This document shows positions 18,762 through 29,257 of a stretch of DNA of 64,000 nt, piece by piece. The notes under the pieces are model-generated. The model did not search any database. It had not been told where the DNA came from and saw nothing but the letters and a program-made list of their open reading frames with translations. The translations under genes were made by a program, and so were the position numbers. The DNA comes from Planctomycetota bacterium (GTDB lineage Bacteria > Planctomycetota > Planctomycetia > Isosphaerales > Isosphaeraceae), in NCBI GenBank assembly GCA_021791715.1, contig JAJYWB010000013.1, forward strand, positions 1-64,000. The letters run 5' to 3'. Every line of letters begins with the position of its first letter. The first letter of the stretch is position 1.

Positions 18762-21700
18762 TTACTGAGTGGGCGCGTATCGCGTGTCGAGGCCTTGCAG
18801 GCCCTGGCTCGCGCCGTTGGAGATGTTCGGCGAGATCCGCGGAACAAGCTGGAAACCGAACTGAGTCGCGCCCCGCTGCGGATCGATCGAGAGGCCGATC
18901 GTCGACAGGAAATCGGACCCGATACGCGTTACCGAGAGCATCGAGCCGAGTCCCACGCCGTTGCCGAAGTCGTACATCGTCGAGAAGGTAGAAAACCACT
19001 TGGGGCTCATCCAGTAACTGTAATTGAAGCTGAGAGCCGAGGTCGTGATCGGCCCCGTGTCGATCACGGTGTAGCCGAGGAACAACTGACCTCGGGGCGG
19101 ACGAGCGATCGAGATACCGCTCGTGATCACGTTGAGGCCGAACGGATTGTTGGTGTGATTCGGGTTCGTTTTCAAGAGAGGTTGGCCCGTGATGTTGAAA
19201 AACTCGAACCAGCCGTACGAGACGATGCTCGTCCGATCGCCGACAAACCACTCCCAATTGTACATATTTTGGCCGAATGATTTACCGAAGTTATCGCGCG
19301 CCGCGTTGGGGAAGTAGGTCGTCGTGAGGTCGAGTTCCATGAAATCGACGATTCGCCTTCGGCCGATCGGTCCGCGTTTGGTTTGCAAACGTTGATGGAT
19401 GCCGGTTCGTAGCCCTTCGATCGTACCCTGAATGTCGGTCGTTCCCGTGATCGGCGAGATCATCCGCCGCAAAAGGAGGAAACGGGGGTCGTATTGTCCG
19501 GGAAGGATCCCTCCCGCGTAGTTGGTGAGCGCGAAATAGCGGCGGGTGAATTCGTAGGTGTTGTCGTCGAGAGTGTCCTGCACGCCGATCGAATTGAGGC
19601 TCTGATTCGCCCACGCGTCGCGGAAATCGGCGTAAGCCTCGATTTTATGATTAATGCCATGAACATTCAAAAGATCGTTCTCAACGTTGGGGTAAAGCTT
19701 CCACGCCATGGCGTCGAGCCTGGCGCCGACCGCGCCCCAGACGCGTCCCATCGCCTGACCCGCGAGCTGTTGATTCCAGCCGACGAATTGTCCCTGAACG
19801 TAGGGGACGACGCGGAAAAATTGGAATTTGAGGGGCATATCGAGTTCGTGCGCGGTGTAGATTCGACCCGATTGCCACAAGCCGCTCGTGTTCGAGATCG
19901 GGTCGTACGGCATGAACGCGAAGATGTTGGGGTTGTTCACCTCGATCGCGGTGTTCACCGCGGCGTAATCCGCCCCCGTGTGTTGAAAGTAGGTGAATCG
20001 ATCGCCTAACAGAGAATCGCCGAGGCGGAAGTAATCGACCCGCGGCAGCGACTGCGTTTGGGTGTACCAGTTTTGCAGGTTCCCCTCGATCAGAGCCGTC
20101 GCCGCCCAGCCGTTTTTCTGGCGAATCACGTACAAATCGGTGTTCTGGTCGCGTCCGGCGTTGAATTCATTTTGATAATACTGCTCCAGAAAGTGACGAT
20201 CCGAAATGTAGCCGAATTCGAGCTGGGCGCGAAAATCCTCGAGCGGATCGGCGGTATCGTCGAGCAATGATTGCATGTGTCGATATGTAATCATTCCGCG
20301 ATATTGCTGATACGGCGGAACGGCGCCGCGCTGGAAGCCGCGTTTGCCGGCGCCCGCGGGTCCGTTGGTGACGATCGCGGGGCCCGTTCCCAGGTCGTCG
20401 ATTCCGTGATCTTGCAGCCCCCACATTTTGAAATAGCCGAAATATTCGCCGGGCATCGCGTTGAGCAGGTTTTTACCGTAATAACCCAGGTTCGTTCCGA
20501 GCCCCAGGCCCCGCGCCGTAAGCGCGTCGACCTCGAGATTCCAGACGTCGATCTCTTTGGGACGCTTAAGGCCGAATACGCGGAATCCGTTCCAGTCGGT
20601 CAGCACGTATTCGCCAAAATAATTAACATATCCAGGATTGATCGCGCGGAACGGGGGGTTGAGATCGTCCTCGTCGGCCTTCATGAACGGCCAATAAAAG
20701 ACGGGAACGCCGCTGATGAAAAAGACGTTCTGGCTAGCATTTAAATACGTTTTCAATCGTTTTGGCGTCGTCGGATCTTTTTTATCTCCGAAGCTTTTTC
20801 CCGTCGTCGGATCTTGCAACGGGACGACTTCCTCCTCGATATCCATCGATCGACTGTTGAACGAATATCCGGGGTTGGCGAATCGGCTTCCGGTCGATTT
20901 CGTCTTTTCTGCGTGGATGATTTTGGTGCCGAATGAAACGTTTCCATTGGCGTCGACCGTCGACGGTCGATATTGGTCGATCTTGGGCGAGAAAACTCGA
21001 AGCGGAGCGACGAGGCCGGGGGCGAACATGTTCGACTCGGTGTCGAGCGCCGTCATCCGATCGGTTTGAAAGTTATAATAAGCGCGATCGGCGCGAAACG
21101 TTCTTTGATCGGGAACCCCGGCGATCAGACGATCGTCTTGCCTGATCACGACGTTTCCCTCGAGATAAACCTCGAGCGGTTTACCGCCGTCGTCTTTCAC
21201 TCCCCCCTCGGCGGTGACGGTCGATTTTTTCTCGGGATCGAGCTTGTACCAGATCACTGCGTTGTCGCTGATGATATCGATCGTGCCGTATTGAGCGGGG
21301 GGCGATTCCCCTTTCTTTTTCGCGGCCTCGCCTTCTTTTTTGTCCTCTTTCTTGGGATCGGTGCTCCCCTTCGCTTTATCCTTTTTGGCCTGCGCTTTCT
21401 TTTCTTCCTCTTTCTTGTCCTCTTCCTCTTTGTTCCGCTGCGCGGTGCCCGTGTTCACAACAATGTTCACCCCGCCGCGAATGACGACCCGCGTGTAGCC
21501 GTTTTCTGGAGGGAGTTGTTGATATCGATAATTAGGATTGCTCGTACTTGGATAAATATTGATGATGCGTTGCGTGCCGGGAAGAATCGGGCCGAATTTC
21601 GCGAGCATATCGGGGAGATTGGCTTCGGGAATCGGCGCGGGGAGCGAGCCCGCGCCCCCTCGGGTTCCACCCCGCGCCCCGTCGCGTTGAGATCGAGTTC

Positions 21701-23363
21701 CCGCGGCGGGCTCATCGCCGGCTTCGGCGGACGAACCGGCGTCGTCGCTTCGCGGTAAGCGGGTGTCGGGCTGATCACCGCCGCCGCTCGCGTCATTCGG
21801 CGATTCGAGCGGAGGCGCGGAACTCGCGTCTCCCGACTGCGCTGGAGGGATCGAATTCGATCGAGCCGCGGCGGGCTCGCCCGCTCCTTGAGGATCCCCC
21901 TGGTTATCGGGATCGATCGGGTTCGTGATCGGACGCAACAGATCGGGGGGAACGTCGTCGCCCGTGATCACATCCTGCGCCCGGTTTACCTCGGGGTCGA
22001 CCGCCGCGATCGGCGTATCGCCAAGCGGGGATTGATTACGAGACGACGCCTCGGGCTCGATCGTACGCGGAATCGCGGGACCGGTCGATCCGGTCGTTCC
22101 CGACAGGGTATTAACACTTATTAAACCGTTTACGGCGGCGGCTTCGCCGGAAGCGGGATCCGTATTCGCGCTTGTGTTCGGCGACGCGTTCACATTCGCG
22201 GTTCGGTTTTGATTCGCGTCGGCGTTCGCGTTCCGAATCGAATTGGGATTCGCGTTCGAGATCGCATTTGCGCTTGGATTGACATTCGCAGTTTGATTCA
22301 GATACATGTTTGTATTCTGAATCGCACTTACGTTCGCGTTCTGAACTACGTTCGGGTTCTGAATTACGTTCGCGTTCTGAACGCCGTTTGTGTTCGAGTT
22401 CTGATTCGCGTTCGCGTTCTGATTCGCGTTCGCGTTCTGATTCGCGTTCGCGTTCTGATTCGTGTTCGCGTTCTGATTTGTGTTCGGATTCTGATTCGCG
22501 TTCGCGTATTGAATCGCGTTTGTGTTCGCGTTCTGATTCGTGTTCGCGTTCTGATTCGCGTTCGGGTTCTGATTCGCGTTCGGGTTCGCGTTTTGATTCG
22601 CAGAGGTATTTGTATTTGTATTTAAAGCGTTGTTCGTCGGAGCGACGACCCCGGTCGATCGTCCCGAGCCGCGCTGCGCCGATTGTCGAGCTTGCGGAGC
22701 GGAGGGGGATTTCGACGAGGAATCGGGGGGTTGAATCGGCGCCGGATTGCGCGTCGGTTTCGTCGGTTTTTGATTCGCGAGTTCGGGAAATCCTTTCAGC
22801 ATCCAGTCTTCGAGTCGGATCGGGTTATCAAGCCGAGTCAATCCGTCGATTGAATACGGTTTAAGTTCATAACCTCCGTTTGATTTTAGAGTCGACCGAT
22901 TCGTCGTTCTGCGCGTTTGGGTTCGCAGAAATCCGCGCTCGACGATCTCGGATTCGACATACGAATCGACGCGATAGACCCCCTTCCCCGCGGACGGATC
23001 GGCGACGATCCGCGCGATCGCGCGGTAGCCGCGCAGGCCTTCGGTTCCCTGCATCACCGCGACCTCGCGGGTAAGCACCGCCCATTGCACCGGTCCGTAA
23101 GTCCACGCGACGATCCGATCCGCGGCGAGAGTTATCGGTTCATTTGTTGTTTCGTCTGGTGTGATGATCGGAATCGGGTCCGACGCGTGCGCGGGGAGGG
23201 CGCGGAACAGGATCAGGCAGAGCCAGATCCCGGCTCGAAGCCGAACGCGGCCGAAAATCCGATGCACGGCGCTCCCCCGAACGTCTCCGACACTTCGGCT
23301 CGACCTTCCTTGGTCGAGCCGGCCGCGGGCGGTCTCATCTTTTCGCTTTCGAGGCGTGAACAT
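18762..23363 (-). CDS. Very large LptD/OstA-like outer-membrane protein
   Basis: A 1533-residue protein. Start at the ATG at 23363 (MFTPRKRKDETARG), followed by a signal peptide (AGIWLCLILFRALPAHAS). Residues about 240-390 are an Asn/Ala/Gln repeat region coded by 18- and 12-bp units. Next come a Lys/Glu-rich segment (KEEEDKKEEEKKAQAKKDKA) and an OstA/LptA-like beta-jellyroll (LEVYLEGNVVIRQDDRLIAG, FRADRAYYNFQTDRM). The last 600 residues look like an LptD beta-barrel: FFISGVPVFYWPFMKADED, repeated Tyr/Trp strands, and an NYSYWMSPKWF-type end. LptD delivers LPS to the outer leaflet. E. coli LptD has about 780 residues, so this is nearly double. DgkA follows. Confidence 0.82.
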   Translation of the reverse strand: MFTPRKRKDETARGRLDQGRSSRSVGDVRGSAVHRIFGRVRLRAGIWLCLILFRALPAHASDPIPIITPDETTNEPITLAADRIVAWTYGPVQWAVLTREVAVMQGTEGLRGYRAIARIVADPSAGKGVYRVDSYVESEIVERGFLRTQTRRTTNRSTLKSNGGYELKPYSIDGLTRLDNPIRLEDWMLKGFPELANQKPTKPTRNPAPIQPPDSSSKSPSAPQARQSAQRGSGRSTGVVAPTNNALNTNTNTSANQNANPNANQNPNANQNANTNQNANTNAIQYANANQNPNTNQNANTNQNANANQNANANQNANANQNSNTNGVQNANVIQNPNVVQNANVSAIQNTNMYLNQTANVNPSANAISNANPNSIRNANADANQNRTANVNASPNTSANTDPASGEAAAVNGLISVNTLSGTTGSTGPAIPRTIEPEASSRNQSPLGDTPIAAVDPEVNRAQDVITGDDVPPDLLRPITNPIDPDNQGDPQGAGEPAAARSNSIPPAQSGDASSAPPLESPNDASGGGDQPDTRLPRSDDAGSSAEAGDEPAAGTRSQRDGARGGTRGGAGSLPAPIPEANLPDMLAKFGPILPGTQRIINIYPSTSNPNYRYQQLPPENGYTRVVIRGGVNIVVNTGTAQRNKEEEDKKEEEKKAQAKKDKAKGSTDPKKEDKKEGEAAKKKGESPPAQYGTIDIISDNAVIWYKLDPEKKSTVTAEGGVKDDGGKPLEVYLEGNVVIRQDDRLIAGVPDQRTFRADRAYYNFQTDRMTALDTESNMFAPGLVAPLRVFSPKIDQYRPSTVDANGNVSFGTKIIHAEKTKSTGSRFANPGYSFNSRSMDIEEEVVPLQDPTTGKSFGDKKDPTTPKRLKTYLNASQNVFFISGVPVFYWPFMKADEDDLNPPFRAINPGYVNYFGEYVLTDWNGFRVFGLKRPKEIDVWNLEVDALTARGLGLGTNLGYYGKNLLNAMPGEYFGYFKMWGLQDHGIDDLGTGPAIVTNGPAGAGKRGFQRGAVPPYQQYRGMITYRHMQSLLDDTADPLEDFRAQLEFGYISDRHFLEQYYQNEFNAGRDQNTDLYVIRQKNGWAATALIEGNLQNWYTQTQSLPRVDYFRLGDSLLGDRFTYFQHTGADYAAVNTAIEVNNPNIFAFMPYDPISNTSGLWQSGRIYTAHELDMPLKFQFFRVVPYVQGQFVGWNQQLAGQAMGRVWGAVGARLDAMAWKLYPNVENDLLNVHGINHKIEAYADFRDAWANQSLNSIGVQDTLDDNTYEFTRRYFALTNYAGGILPGQYDPRFLLLRRMISPITGTTDIQGTIEGLRTGIHQRLQTKRGPIGRRRIVDFMELDLTTTYFPNAARDNFGKSFGQNMYNWEWFVGDRTSIVSYGWFEFFNITGQPLLKTNPNHTNNPFGLNVITSGISIARPPRGQLFLGYTVIDTGPITTSALSFNYSYWMSPKWFSTFSTMYDFGNGVGLGSMLSVTRIGSDFLSTIGLSIDPQRGATQFGFQLVPRISPNISNGASQGLQGLDTRYAPTQ
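22190..22640 (-). repeat. Asn/Ala/Gln-coding tandem repeats in the LptD-like gene
   Basis: The plus strand shows GATTCGCGTTCGCGTTCT units of 18 bp, with 12-bp variants, coding in minus frame for NANQNA and NTNQNA hexamers. The repeat is stop-free in several frames, which produces long spurious frames on the plus strand. Confidence 0.9.
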
Positions 23364-24111
23364 CGAACCTCGAATCGAACGCGATTGATCCGAGGAGGAC
23401 GAGGTTTTGAATTGGAACTCGTCGTTTCGCAAGCGGTCTGATCCCAAACCCGATTCCGCGAAAACGATTCGATCCGATTCGCCCGCTTCGGAAATGAATG
23501 AGACATGGCGATCGGGGGGAACGATAACCGGTCGGGAGTGGATGGTCAAGCGAGCCTTGGAACACGATCCGACCGGGCGTCGCGGAGTCCGGACCCTTTA
23601 TTCATTAGGCGGTGTGCGACTTCCTCGGTTCGCCGGGGAAGATTGACTCGGAGTCGAGTCTTGAAAGAGCGCTTTTTGGAACCGATCGAGAGCGAATGGA
23701 AAGCGAGTCGGCGTCTCTGATTGATCGATTTCCATCAAAGAGGAATCACGCCGTGTTTGATCGAGGATTGCTTATGGATTAACGGCGTAACGTCTAAAGA
23801 AAGCTCGAGTTTGAAGCGGGGTTGGTTTCGGTGTGGGGGAGCGCGATTGTTCGGAGGGATCGGATACCGATTGGATCGAAAAAACGGGTCGAAGCGAATA
23901 TTCCGCGATCTTTGATTGATCCTTGGGGATGGATTCGACCGATTTTGAGTGGAAAGCCCGTCAAACGCCGAACGCGAGGGTTGTGACTCACGAATCGGAT
24001 TCGCGGGATATTCGGTTCATTCCAGGCGCCGGTCGCGCCGATACTCGGTTATGCCGAGTTGTCTCGGCCTCGGTCCAGGACGGACGAGCCAGACCAAAGG
24101 AGATCAAGGTA
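23364..24111. other. Divergent intergenic region without a clear gene
   Basis: About 750 bp separate the divergent LptD-like and S8 protease genes. Frames of up to 79 codons overlap here but none has a family, signal or good ribosome-binding site. Promoters for both flanking genes should lie here. No terminator or RNA gene is visible. Confidence 0.5.
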
Positions 24112-27100
24112 ATGACTCAACCTTCCCGGCCTCGGACGCGAGGCGCAGCGCAGCGACGCCGGCGGACGCTGAAAATCAACCAGCTCGAATTGCTGGAGAC
24201 GCGTCAACTGCTTGCGCCGTATGTGGTAACCTCGCCGATCACGGCGACGTTCACCGCGGCGACGACCCCGACGAACGCCGATTTGGGTACGGTGTCGATC
24301 ACGTCGAGCACCGCGACCGGCGCCGTTTCGGCGGCGCCCCTTGTTTCGGTGGGCGAGCTGACGCCGATTTCGCAATTCGGCAACGATATCGTGCAGATCG
24401 CCGCGGGCCCCGGAGGCGCGTTCGGCAACGGTATTTACGCGATTTCCCGCGGCGCGGGCGATAACGCGAGCATCGGCGCGATCAACCGCCCCGGCGTCAT
24501 TTATCGCGTCGACCCGGCGACCGGCAAAGCGTCGGTCTTCTTTGATTTGAACACCGTCATCAATCAGATCGAGCCCGGCGGCAACGCGGGGAATTCGATG
24601 GGCGCCTCGACGGGGCTTGTGAACTGGTATAGCATCACGTTTGATCCGAACGGATATTTTGACGGAACTCCGTCGATGTTCGTCGCGTCGGTCGATAAAT
24701 CGGATCCAAATAAGAACGTGATTTATCAGATTTCCCCCAGCGGACAATTCCTGGGGGCGTTCGTGATCTTTAGCAACGGCCAATCGGCGCAGCAGTTCAC
24801 GAGCAATCCGACGGCGATCATGGTGCCGCCGACCGATCAACAAAGCTTCCTCCGGGGTTTGATCTCGGCGGTCGGAGGAACGACGACGGCGCAACTGAAT
24901 AATCCGGCGGTCACGGGGATCACGCCGGGATCGGCGCCGCCGACGCTCGAAGCCCCCTCGACGACTTTATCGGGAGCTCCGCAAACCGTTCCGGGTAATT
25001 TCACCGCGGTCTTCTTCAATTCCAATGAATATCAGCCGGGTCAAAATATCAGCTCGACGGTCCTTCCGTTCGGCGTGATTCCCACGAATTTCACTCTGGG
25101 ACCGATCGTGGGATTGACCGCGGCGAATGCGATTTATGGATCGCCCGATTATTCGGCGTTTACCGATTTTGGTACTCCCGCGGCCGGAGGGATTCCGGCG
25201 CAGCCGGGCTTGAGCGGCGTTCAAGGATCGAACGGCGAGTTGTTGATTCAGAATACGACGGGGGCGACAGCGTTCAACGTCGATTCGCTCCCCGCGGCGC
25301 CGACTCCCTTCCGCCGCTTCGAGAGCATCGCGTTCGATCAATACGGCTATTTCTCCTACGGCGCCACCACGACGACGACGGCGGGCGCCGGAGGTACCGG
25401 TACGGGCGGAACCGGAACGGGTGGAATCGCGGGTTCGGCGGGCGTGACCGGCGCGGCGACCGTCACTCCGACTTATGTCGGCAGTCTGTTCGTCGCCGAC
25501 CTGGGAACGGGTCTTTCGGTTCCGGTGACTCCGCTCGCTCCCTTGCCCACCACGACGATCGAGGTTCCGATTCAGGGACCTGGAACGGTCGGCGTGACGA
25601 CCGACGCCGCCGGCAACGTCGTTCCGATCGTCACCAACGGGAACACGACCGACGGCAGCAATATCGGCGGCCGAATCGTCCGTATTTCTCCCGAGGGACA
25701 AGTGACGACGTTCGCCGCGGGCTTCGCCACCTCGGGTGCGCAAGACGCGACGAGCTTCATCAATTCAAGCCTAAGCATCACCTTCTCGGCGAGCGGAACG
25801 ACCTTGTACGCCGCCGACGACAACGCGATCTGGCAGTTCAAGGCCGTCACCGATCTCGCCAATTCGACAGCGGGAAGCATCATCGGGCTCAACGACCTGC
25901 AAACCCTCGGCGTCCCCTACGACGGAACGGGGAGTGCGATCGCGGTGCTCGACACGGGGGTCGACGGCAACGCGACACCCTTCCAGGGGCACGTCGCTTT
26001 AGGTACTAATGTTTACACAAATGGATTGGGAAATACCGACACCGCGGCGGGCGTGACCACGTCGGCGACCGGAACCGCGGCGGGAGCGGGTTTCACGGGA
26101 GGTCACGGCACCCCGGTCGCGGGGGTCATCGCTCAGTTCGTTCCTCAAGCGACCATCGTCCCGGTCAACGTGTTCGCCCCCTTCATCACCGGCGGCTCGT
26201 CGACGACGGGAACGACGACGGGGACCGCCGCGGCGACGCTCGGCGCCACCACCAACACCGCGATCTATAAAGGTCTTCAATATGTCAACGCACATCCGTT
26301 CGTCGCCAATCCCTTGAATCCAAGCCAATTTGATCGCGTGATCGCGGCGAATTTCGGCTTCGGCACGGTTCATACGTTCAATACGGAGGCGATGGCTTAC
26401 CGAAAGTTCCCGCAACTGACGATCGCGTTTAAAACCCAGCTTCATCAGATGCGTAATCTGGGAATCGTGCCGATCGCTCCGGCCGGGCAGTTCGGTACCG
26501 AGTACGGCTCTCAATTCGGTACTTCGACCGCGGGCGCCGGGGGAACGGGTGCGGCCTCGACCGCGGGCGCCGGAACCGTCGGCGATTTCACCGGGATGTC
26601 GTTCCCGGCGGTTCTCAACGAGGTCGTGTCGGTTACCGGTACATATCCTTTCCCGTTCCTCGAAAGCGCTTCGACTCCGCCGACCGATCCCAGCGTGGGA
26701 GCGTTGCCGACTCCGCTCGGTCCCGCGTTGCTCGGTTTCGGCCTCGGCCTTGGTGGAAGCGGCAGTTCGACCGGCGGCGCCGGCGGTACGACGACGGCGG
26801 GCGCAGGGGGCGCCGCGGCGCTCACCGCGGGCAACTTGGCGATCTACAGCGACGAACTCCTCGCCTCGGCGAACCGATCGTCGACGACCGATTACGCCGC
26901 GCCGGCGCTCGATATCCCCACGTTCTCGCGCAACAGCGTCGCCAACAGCGTCGCGGCGTCGACGACCGCGACCGGGACCGCCGCGGGCACGGCTCTAGCG
27001 GGTCCGCTCGTCTTCACCGACGCCGGAACCTCGCTCGCCACCGCGATGGTTACGGGTTCGTTCGCCCTCGTCTCGTCGGCGCTCAATTACTGGATCAATC

Positions 27101-28899
27101 TCAATCAAACGGGATATACAGATAGCGCCTACTTGAACATGCCTGTCGGAACGCGAACCCTCAATTTCGGGCCCAACGCGTTCAAGGATCTCCGCGCCTA
27201 CGCCAACCCCGACGGCGTCAACGCGATCCTCCAATGGACCGCGGTTCCCGCCTACGATGTTAGTAATGGACTCGTCGGCACGACGACCTCCGCCACCGGA
27301 GCCGGTGGAACGGCGGGAGGCGCCGGAACCAGCACGACGGGCGCCTCCGGGGTCTTCGAAGCGCCCCCTTCAATCTACGGAACGAACGACCCCCGCGCGT
27401 ATTCACGAATCTCCGTCAGCAACGCGATCGCCGCGATCGAAGGCGATATCGCGATCAATTGGCTGCTTAAACATAACGTTTTCCCGCTTATCGACACCAA
27501 TCATAGCGGGTTGATCACGGCGCAAGACATTCAGAACTTCGTCGACAACGCGGCGTCGATGGGGATGCCCGAAGCCGGCGCCATGGCCGCTCTCCTCGGC
27601 GGAACGGGTTCCGCGGTCTCGGCGGGAACCACCGAATTCGGTACGGGTACCGTCTCGGCGAACGGAACCAACGGCGAATCGAGCGATCAGCCCGATTCTC
27701 CCGCGGCGCTCCAACGCCGGTTCAACTTCTTCGATTACGCCGCCAACGGTTCGCTCAAAGGCGCGATTCCGATCAGCGCGTTCCCGATCCTCGCGCGGAC
27801 GCTCCTCCCGCCCCCCGACGCGTTCCGCATCATCGATCGACAGGCGTCCTCGGGGAACGGGTACCTGATCGCTCCCACCGCGCAACGCGACTACAAGAAC
27901 CTTCAACATCTATTGCCTACTTATGTGTGGGTTCCCAAGTCCGCGCTCGTCAAATACCGCAACGTCTCTCCCGCGTCGTTCGGTATCGGCAAGGGACTTG
28001 ATCCGCTCACCAACTCGCCGCGATACACCCTCTTCGACGTCCCCAACGTCATCCCGTCGACCGGCGGTAATACCCTTTCCAACGGCTCTTCCGGGTCGTC
28101 GAGCGGGTCGGGAACCGGGTCCTCGGCTTCGACAGGCTCGGGTTCAAGCTCGGGAGCGGGAGGAACAAGCGGGTCGAACGTGATTGCTTCGACGAATGTC
28201 GGAACGTCTTCGAACACGTCGACGACGACGCCTTCGACCGCGACTTCGACAACCTCGACGCCGACGACCTCTTCGACATCGACGACCTCTTCGACCTCGA
28301 CCTTGCCGGCGCAATCGCCGACAATCGTCAACGTCGGATCGTCGACGATGGGGTCGGTCACACCGATCACGAATTCGGGTTCAGGCTCGACAAGCTCGAC
28401 AAGCTCGACCTCGAATACGTCGTCGAATCCCGCGGTCTCGTCGGTGAACTCGCTGCTCAACTCGCTCGGGCTTCCCGCCGCGGCGGGAACGATAACCCCC
28501 GCGTCGTCGAGCGGCTCGTCGACAAGTTCGACTTCGACGAGTTCGACCGTCGTCGCAGGGACGCAAACTCCCGTCGTAGCCTCGACTTCGACGAACGCGA
28601 TCCCGGTTCCGCTCGTCTCGACCGGAACCCCCGGACCCGTTCCAAGTAGTTCGACGGAGACCTCGGGTCAATCGAAACCCTCGATCGCGGCGCTCCTTAA
28701 ACTCGACGCCCAGATCAAGCTTTCGATGAACGCTCCCCCCGCGAATCGAGCCCTCGCGATCCGCTACGAACGAGGCTTGCGGTTGCTCGCCAAAGAGCAG
28801 GCACGTCCGTTCGTCTGGGGCGGACCCAACCGGCCGAAGCCTCAAAGCTTCGGAACCAAGGTCGAAAATTACTTCAAGAACATGTTCAACATTAAATGA
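24112..28899 (+). CDS. Giant secreted subtilisin-like (S8) serine protease
   Basis: A 1595-residue protein. The ATG at 24112 follows AAAGGAGATCAAGG. The N terminus, Arg-rich then INQLELLETRQLLAPYV, resembles the planctomycete LEPR-xLL export motif. The S8 triad is in order: Asp614 (IAVLDTGVDG), His665 (GGHGTPVAGVIAQF) and Ser974 (GTSLATAMVTG). A 300-residue insertion separates His and Ser. Before the catalytic domain is a domain with beta-propeller-like features (GSNGELLIQN, SLFVADLGTG). An EF-hand-like calcium loop, DTNHSGLITAQD, is at 1128-1139. Long Thr/Gly/Ala and Ser/Thr linkers (about 1320-1530) separate parts. It ends in a basic tail, KVENYFKNMFNIK. Substrate unknown. Confidence 0.85.
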   Translation: MTQPSRPRTRGAAQRRRRTLKINQLELLETRQLLAPYVVTSPITATFTAATTPTNADLGTVSITSSTATGAVSAAPLVSVGELTPISQFGNDIVQIAAGPGGAFGNGIYAISRGAGDNASIGAINRPGVIYRVDPATGKASVFFDLNTVINQIEPGGNAGNSMGASTGLVNWYSITFDPNGYFDGTPSMFVASVDKSDPNKNVIYQISPSGQFLGAFVIFSNGQSAQQFTSNPTAIMVPPTDQQSFLRGLISAVGGTTTAQLNNPAVTGITPGSAPPTLEAPSTTLSGAPQTVPGNFTAVFFNSNEYQPGQNISSTVLPFGVIPTNFTLGPIVGLTAANAIYGSPDYSAFTDFGTPAAGGIPAQPGLSGVQGSNGELLIQNTTGATAFNVDSLPAAPTPFRRFESIAFDQYGYFSYGATTTTTAGAGGTGTGGTGTGGIAGSAGVTGAATVTPTYVGSLFVADLGTGLSVPVTPLAPLPTTTIEVPIQGPGTVGVTTDAAGNVVPIVTNGNTTDGSNIGGRIVRISPEGQVTTFAAGFATSGAQDATSFINSSLSITFSASGTTLYAADDNAIWQFKAVTDLANSTAGSIIGLNDLQTLGVPYDGTGSAIAVLDTGVDGNATPFQGHVALGTNVYTNGLGNTDTAAGVTTSATGTAAGAGFTGGHGTPVAGVIAQFVPQATIVPVNVFAPFITGGSSTTGTTTGTAAATLGATTNTAIYKGLQYVNAHPFVANPLNPSQFDRVIAANFGFGTVHTFNTEAMAYRKFPQLTIAFKTQLHQMRNLGIVPIAPAGQFGTEYGSQFGTSTAGAGGTGAASTAGAGTVGDFTGMSFPAVLNEVVSVTGTYPFPFLESASTPPTDPSVGALPTPLGPALLGFGLGLGGSGSSTGGAGGTTTAGAGGAAALTAGNLAIYSDELLASANRSSTTDYAAPALDIPTFSRNSVANSVAASTTATGTAAGTALAGPLVFTDAGTSLATAMVTGSFALVSSALNYWINLNQTGYTDSAYLNMPVGTRTLNFGPNAFKDLRAYANPDGVNAILQWTAVPAYDVSNGLVGTTTSATGAGGTAGGAGTSTTGASGVFEAPPSIYGTNDPRAYSRISVSNAIAAIEGDIAINWLLKHNVFPLIDTNHSGLITAQDIQNFVDNAASMGMPEAGAMAALLGGTGSAVSAGTTEFGTGTVSANGTNGESSDQPDSPAALQRRFNFFDYAANGSLKGAIPISAFPILARTLLPPPDAFRIIDRQASSGNGYLIAPTAQRDYKNLQHLLPTYVWVPKSALVKYRNVSPASFGIGKGLDPLTNSPRYTLFDVPNVIPSTGGNTLSNGSSGSSSGSGTGSSASTGSGSSSGAGGTSGSNVIASTNVGTSSNTSTTTPSTATSTTSTPTTSSTSTTSSTSTLPAQSPTIVNVGSSTMGSVTPITNSGSGSTSSTSSTSNTSSNPAVSSVNSLLNSLGLPAAAGTITPASSSGSSTSSTSTSSTVVAGTQTPVVASTSTNAIPVPLVSTGTPGPVPSSSTETSGQSKPSIAALLKLDAQIKLSMNAPPANRALAIRYERGLRLLAKEQARPFVWGGPNRPKPQSFGTKVENYFKNMFNIK

Positions 28900-28937
28900 T
28901 CCGCCGATCGTCGATCGGTTGATTCACGAACAAAGAG

Positions 28938-28977
28938 GCCGGTCGGGCTCGATCTTCGGGTCCGGCCGGCTTTTTTT
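28938..28977 (+). terminator. Rho-independent terminator after the S8 protease gene
   Basis: A GC-rich hairpin with arms GCCGGTCGGG and CCGGCCGGC around a CTCGATCTTCG loop is followed by seven Ts (28971-28977), 39 bp past the protease stop. Confidence 0.8.
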
Positions 28978-29257
28978 CAGAAGCGATCGCGACGGCGGAC
29001 CGAGGCTCGCCGGGTCGCTCGGAAATCCCTTCCGCTCGCGTTTCCAAGCGGTCGCAACGCTCGATCGACCGCTCGATTTCGCGGCGATTCGCAGTTCGGG
29101 CCGGAAAATCGAGCGTTCTTCGATCGGCGAGTCTTGCGTGATCGTTCATGATTTTTTAAGAATAGCTCTTTCGACATCCCGGCGAATAACACGGGCGCAA
29201 TCGACTTCGCTCGGAATCGCCAAAACGCAATCACATATTTGAAAGGACTGATAGACG
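28978..29257. other. Intergenic upstream of the bTHX gene
   Basis: No gene is seen. The promoter of the bTHX/SirB1 pair must lie here; no confident promoter boxes were identified. Confidence 0.4.

Noticed and set aside
22209..22864. Plus-strand frames rich in Ser-Arg-Asp or Val-Arg-Val-Leu repeats
   Set aside because: They are the reverse reading of the Asn/Ala/Gln repeat in the LptD-like gene and lack any ribosome-binding site.
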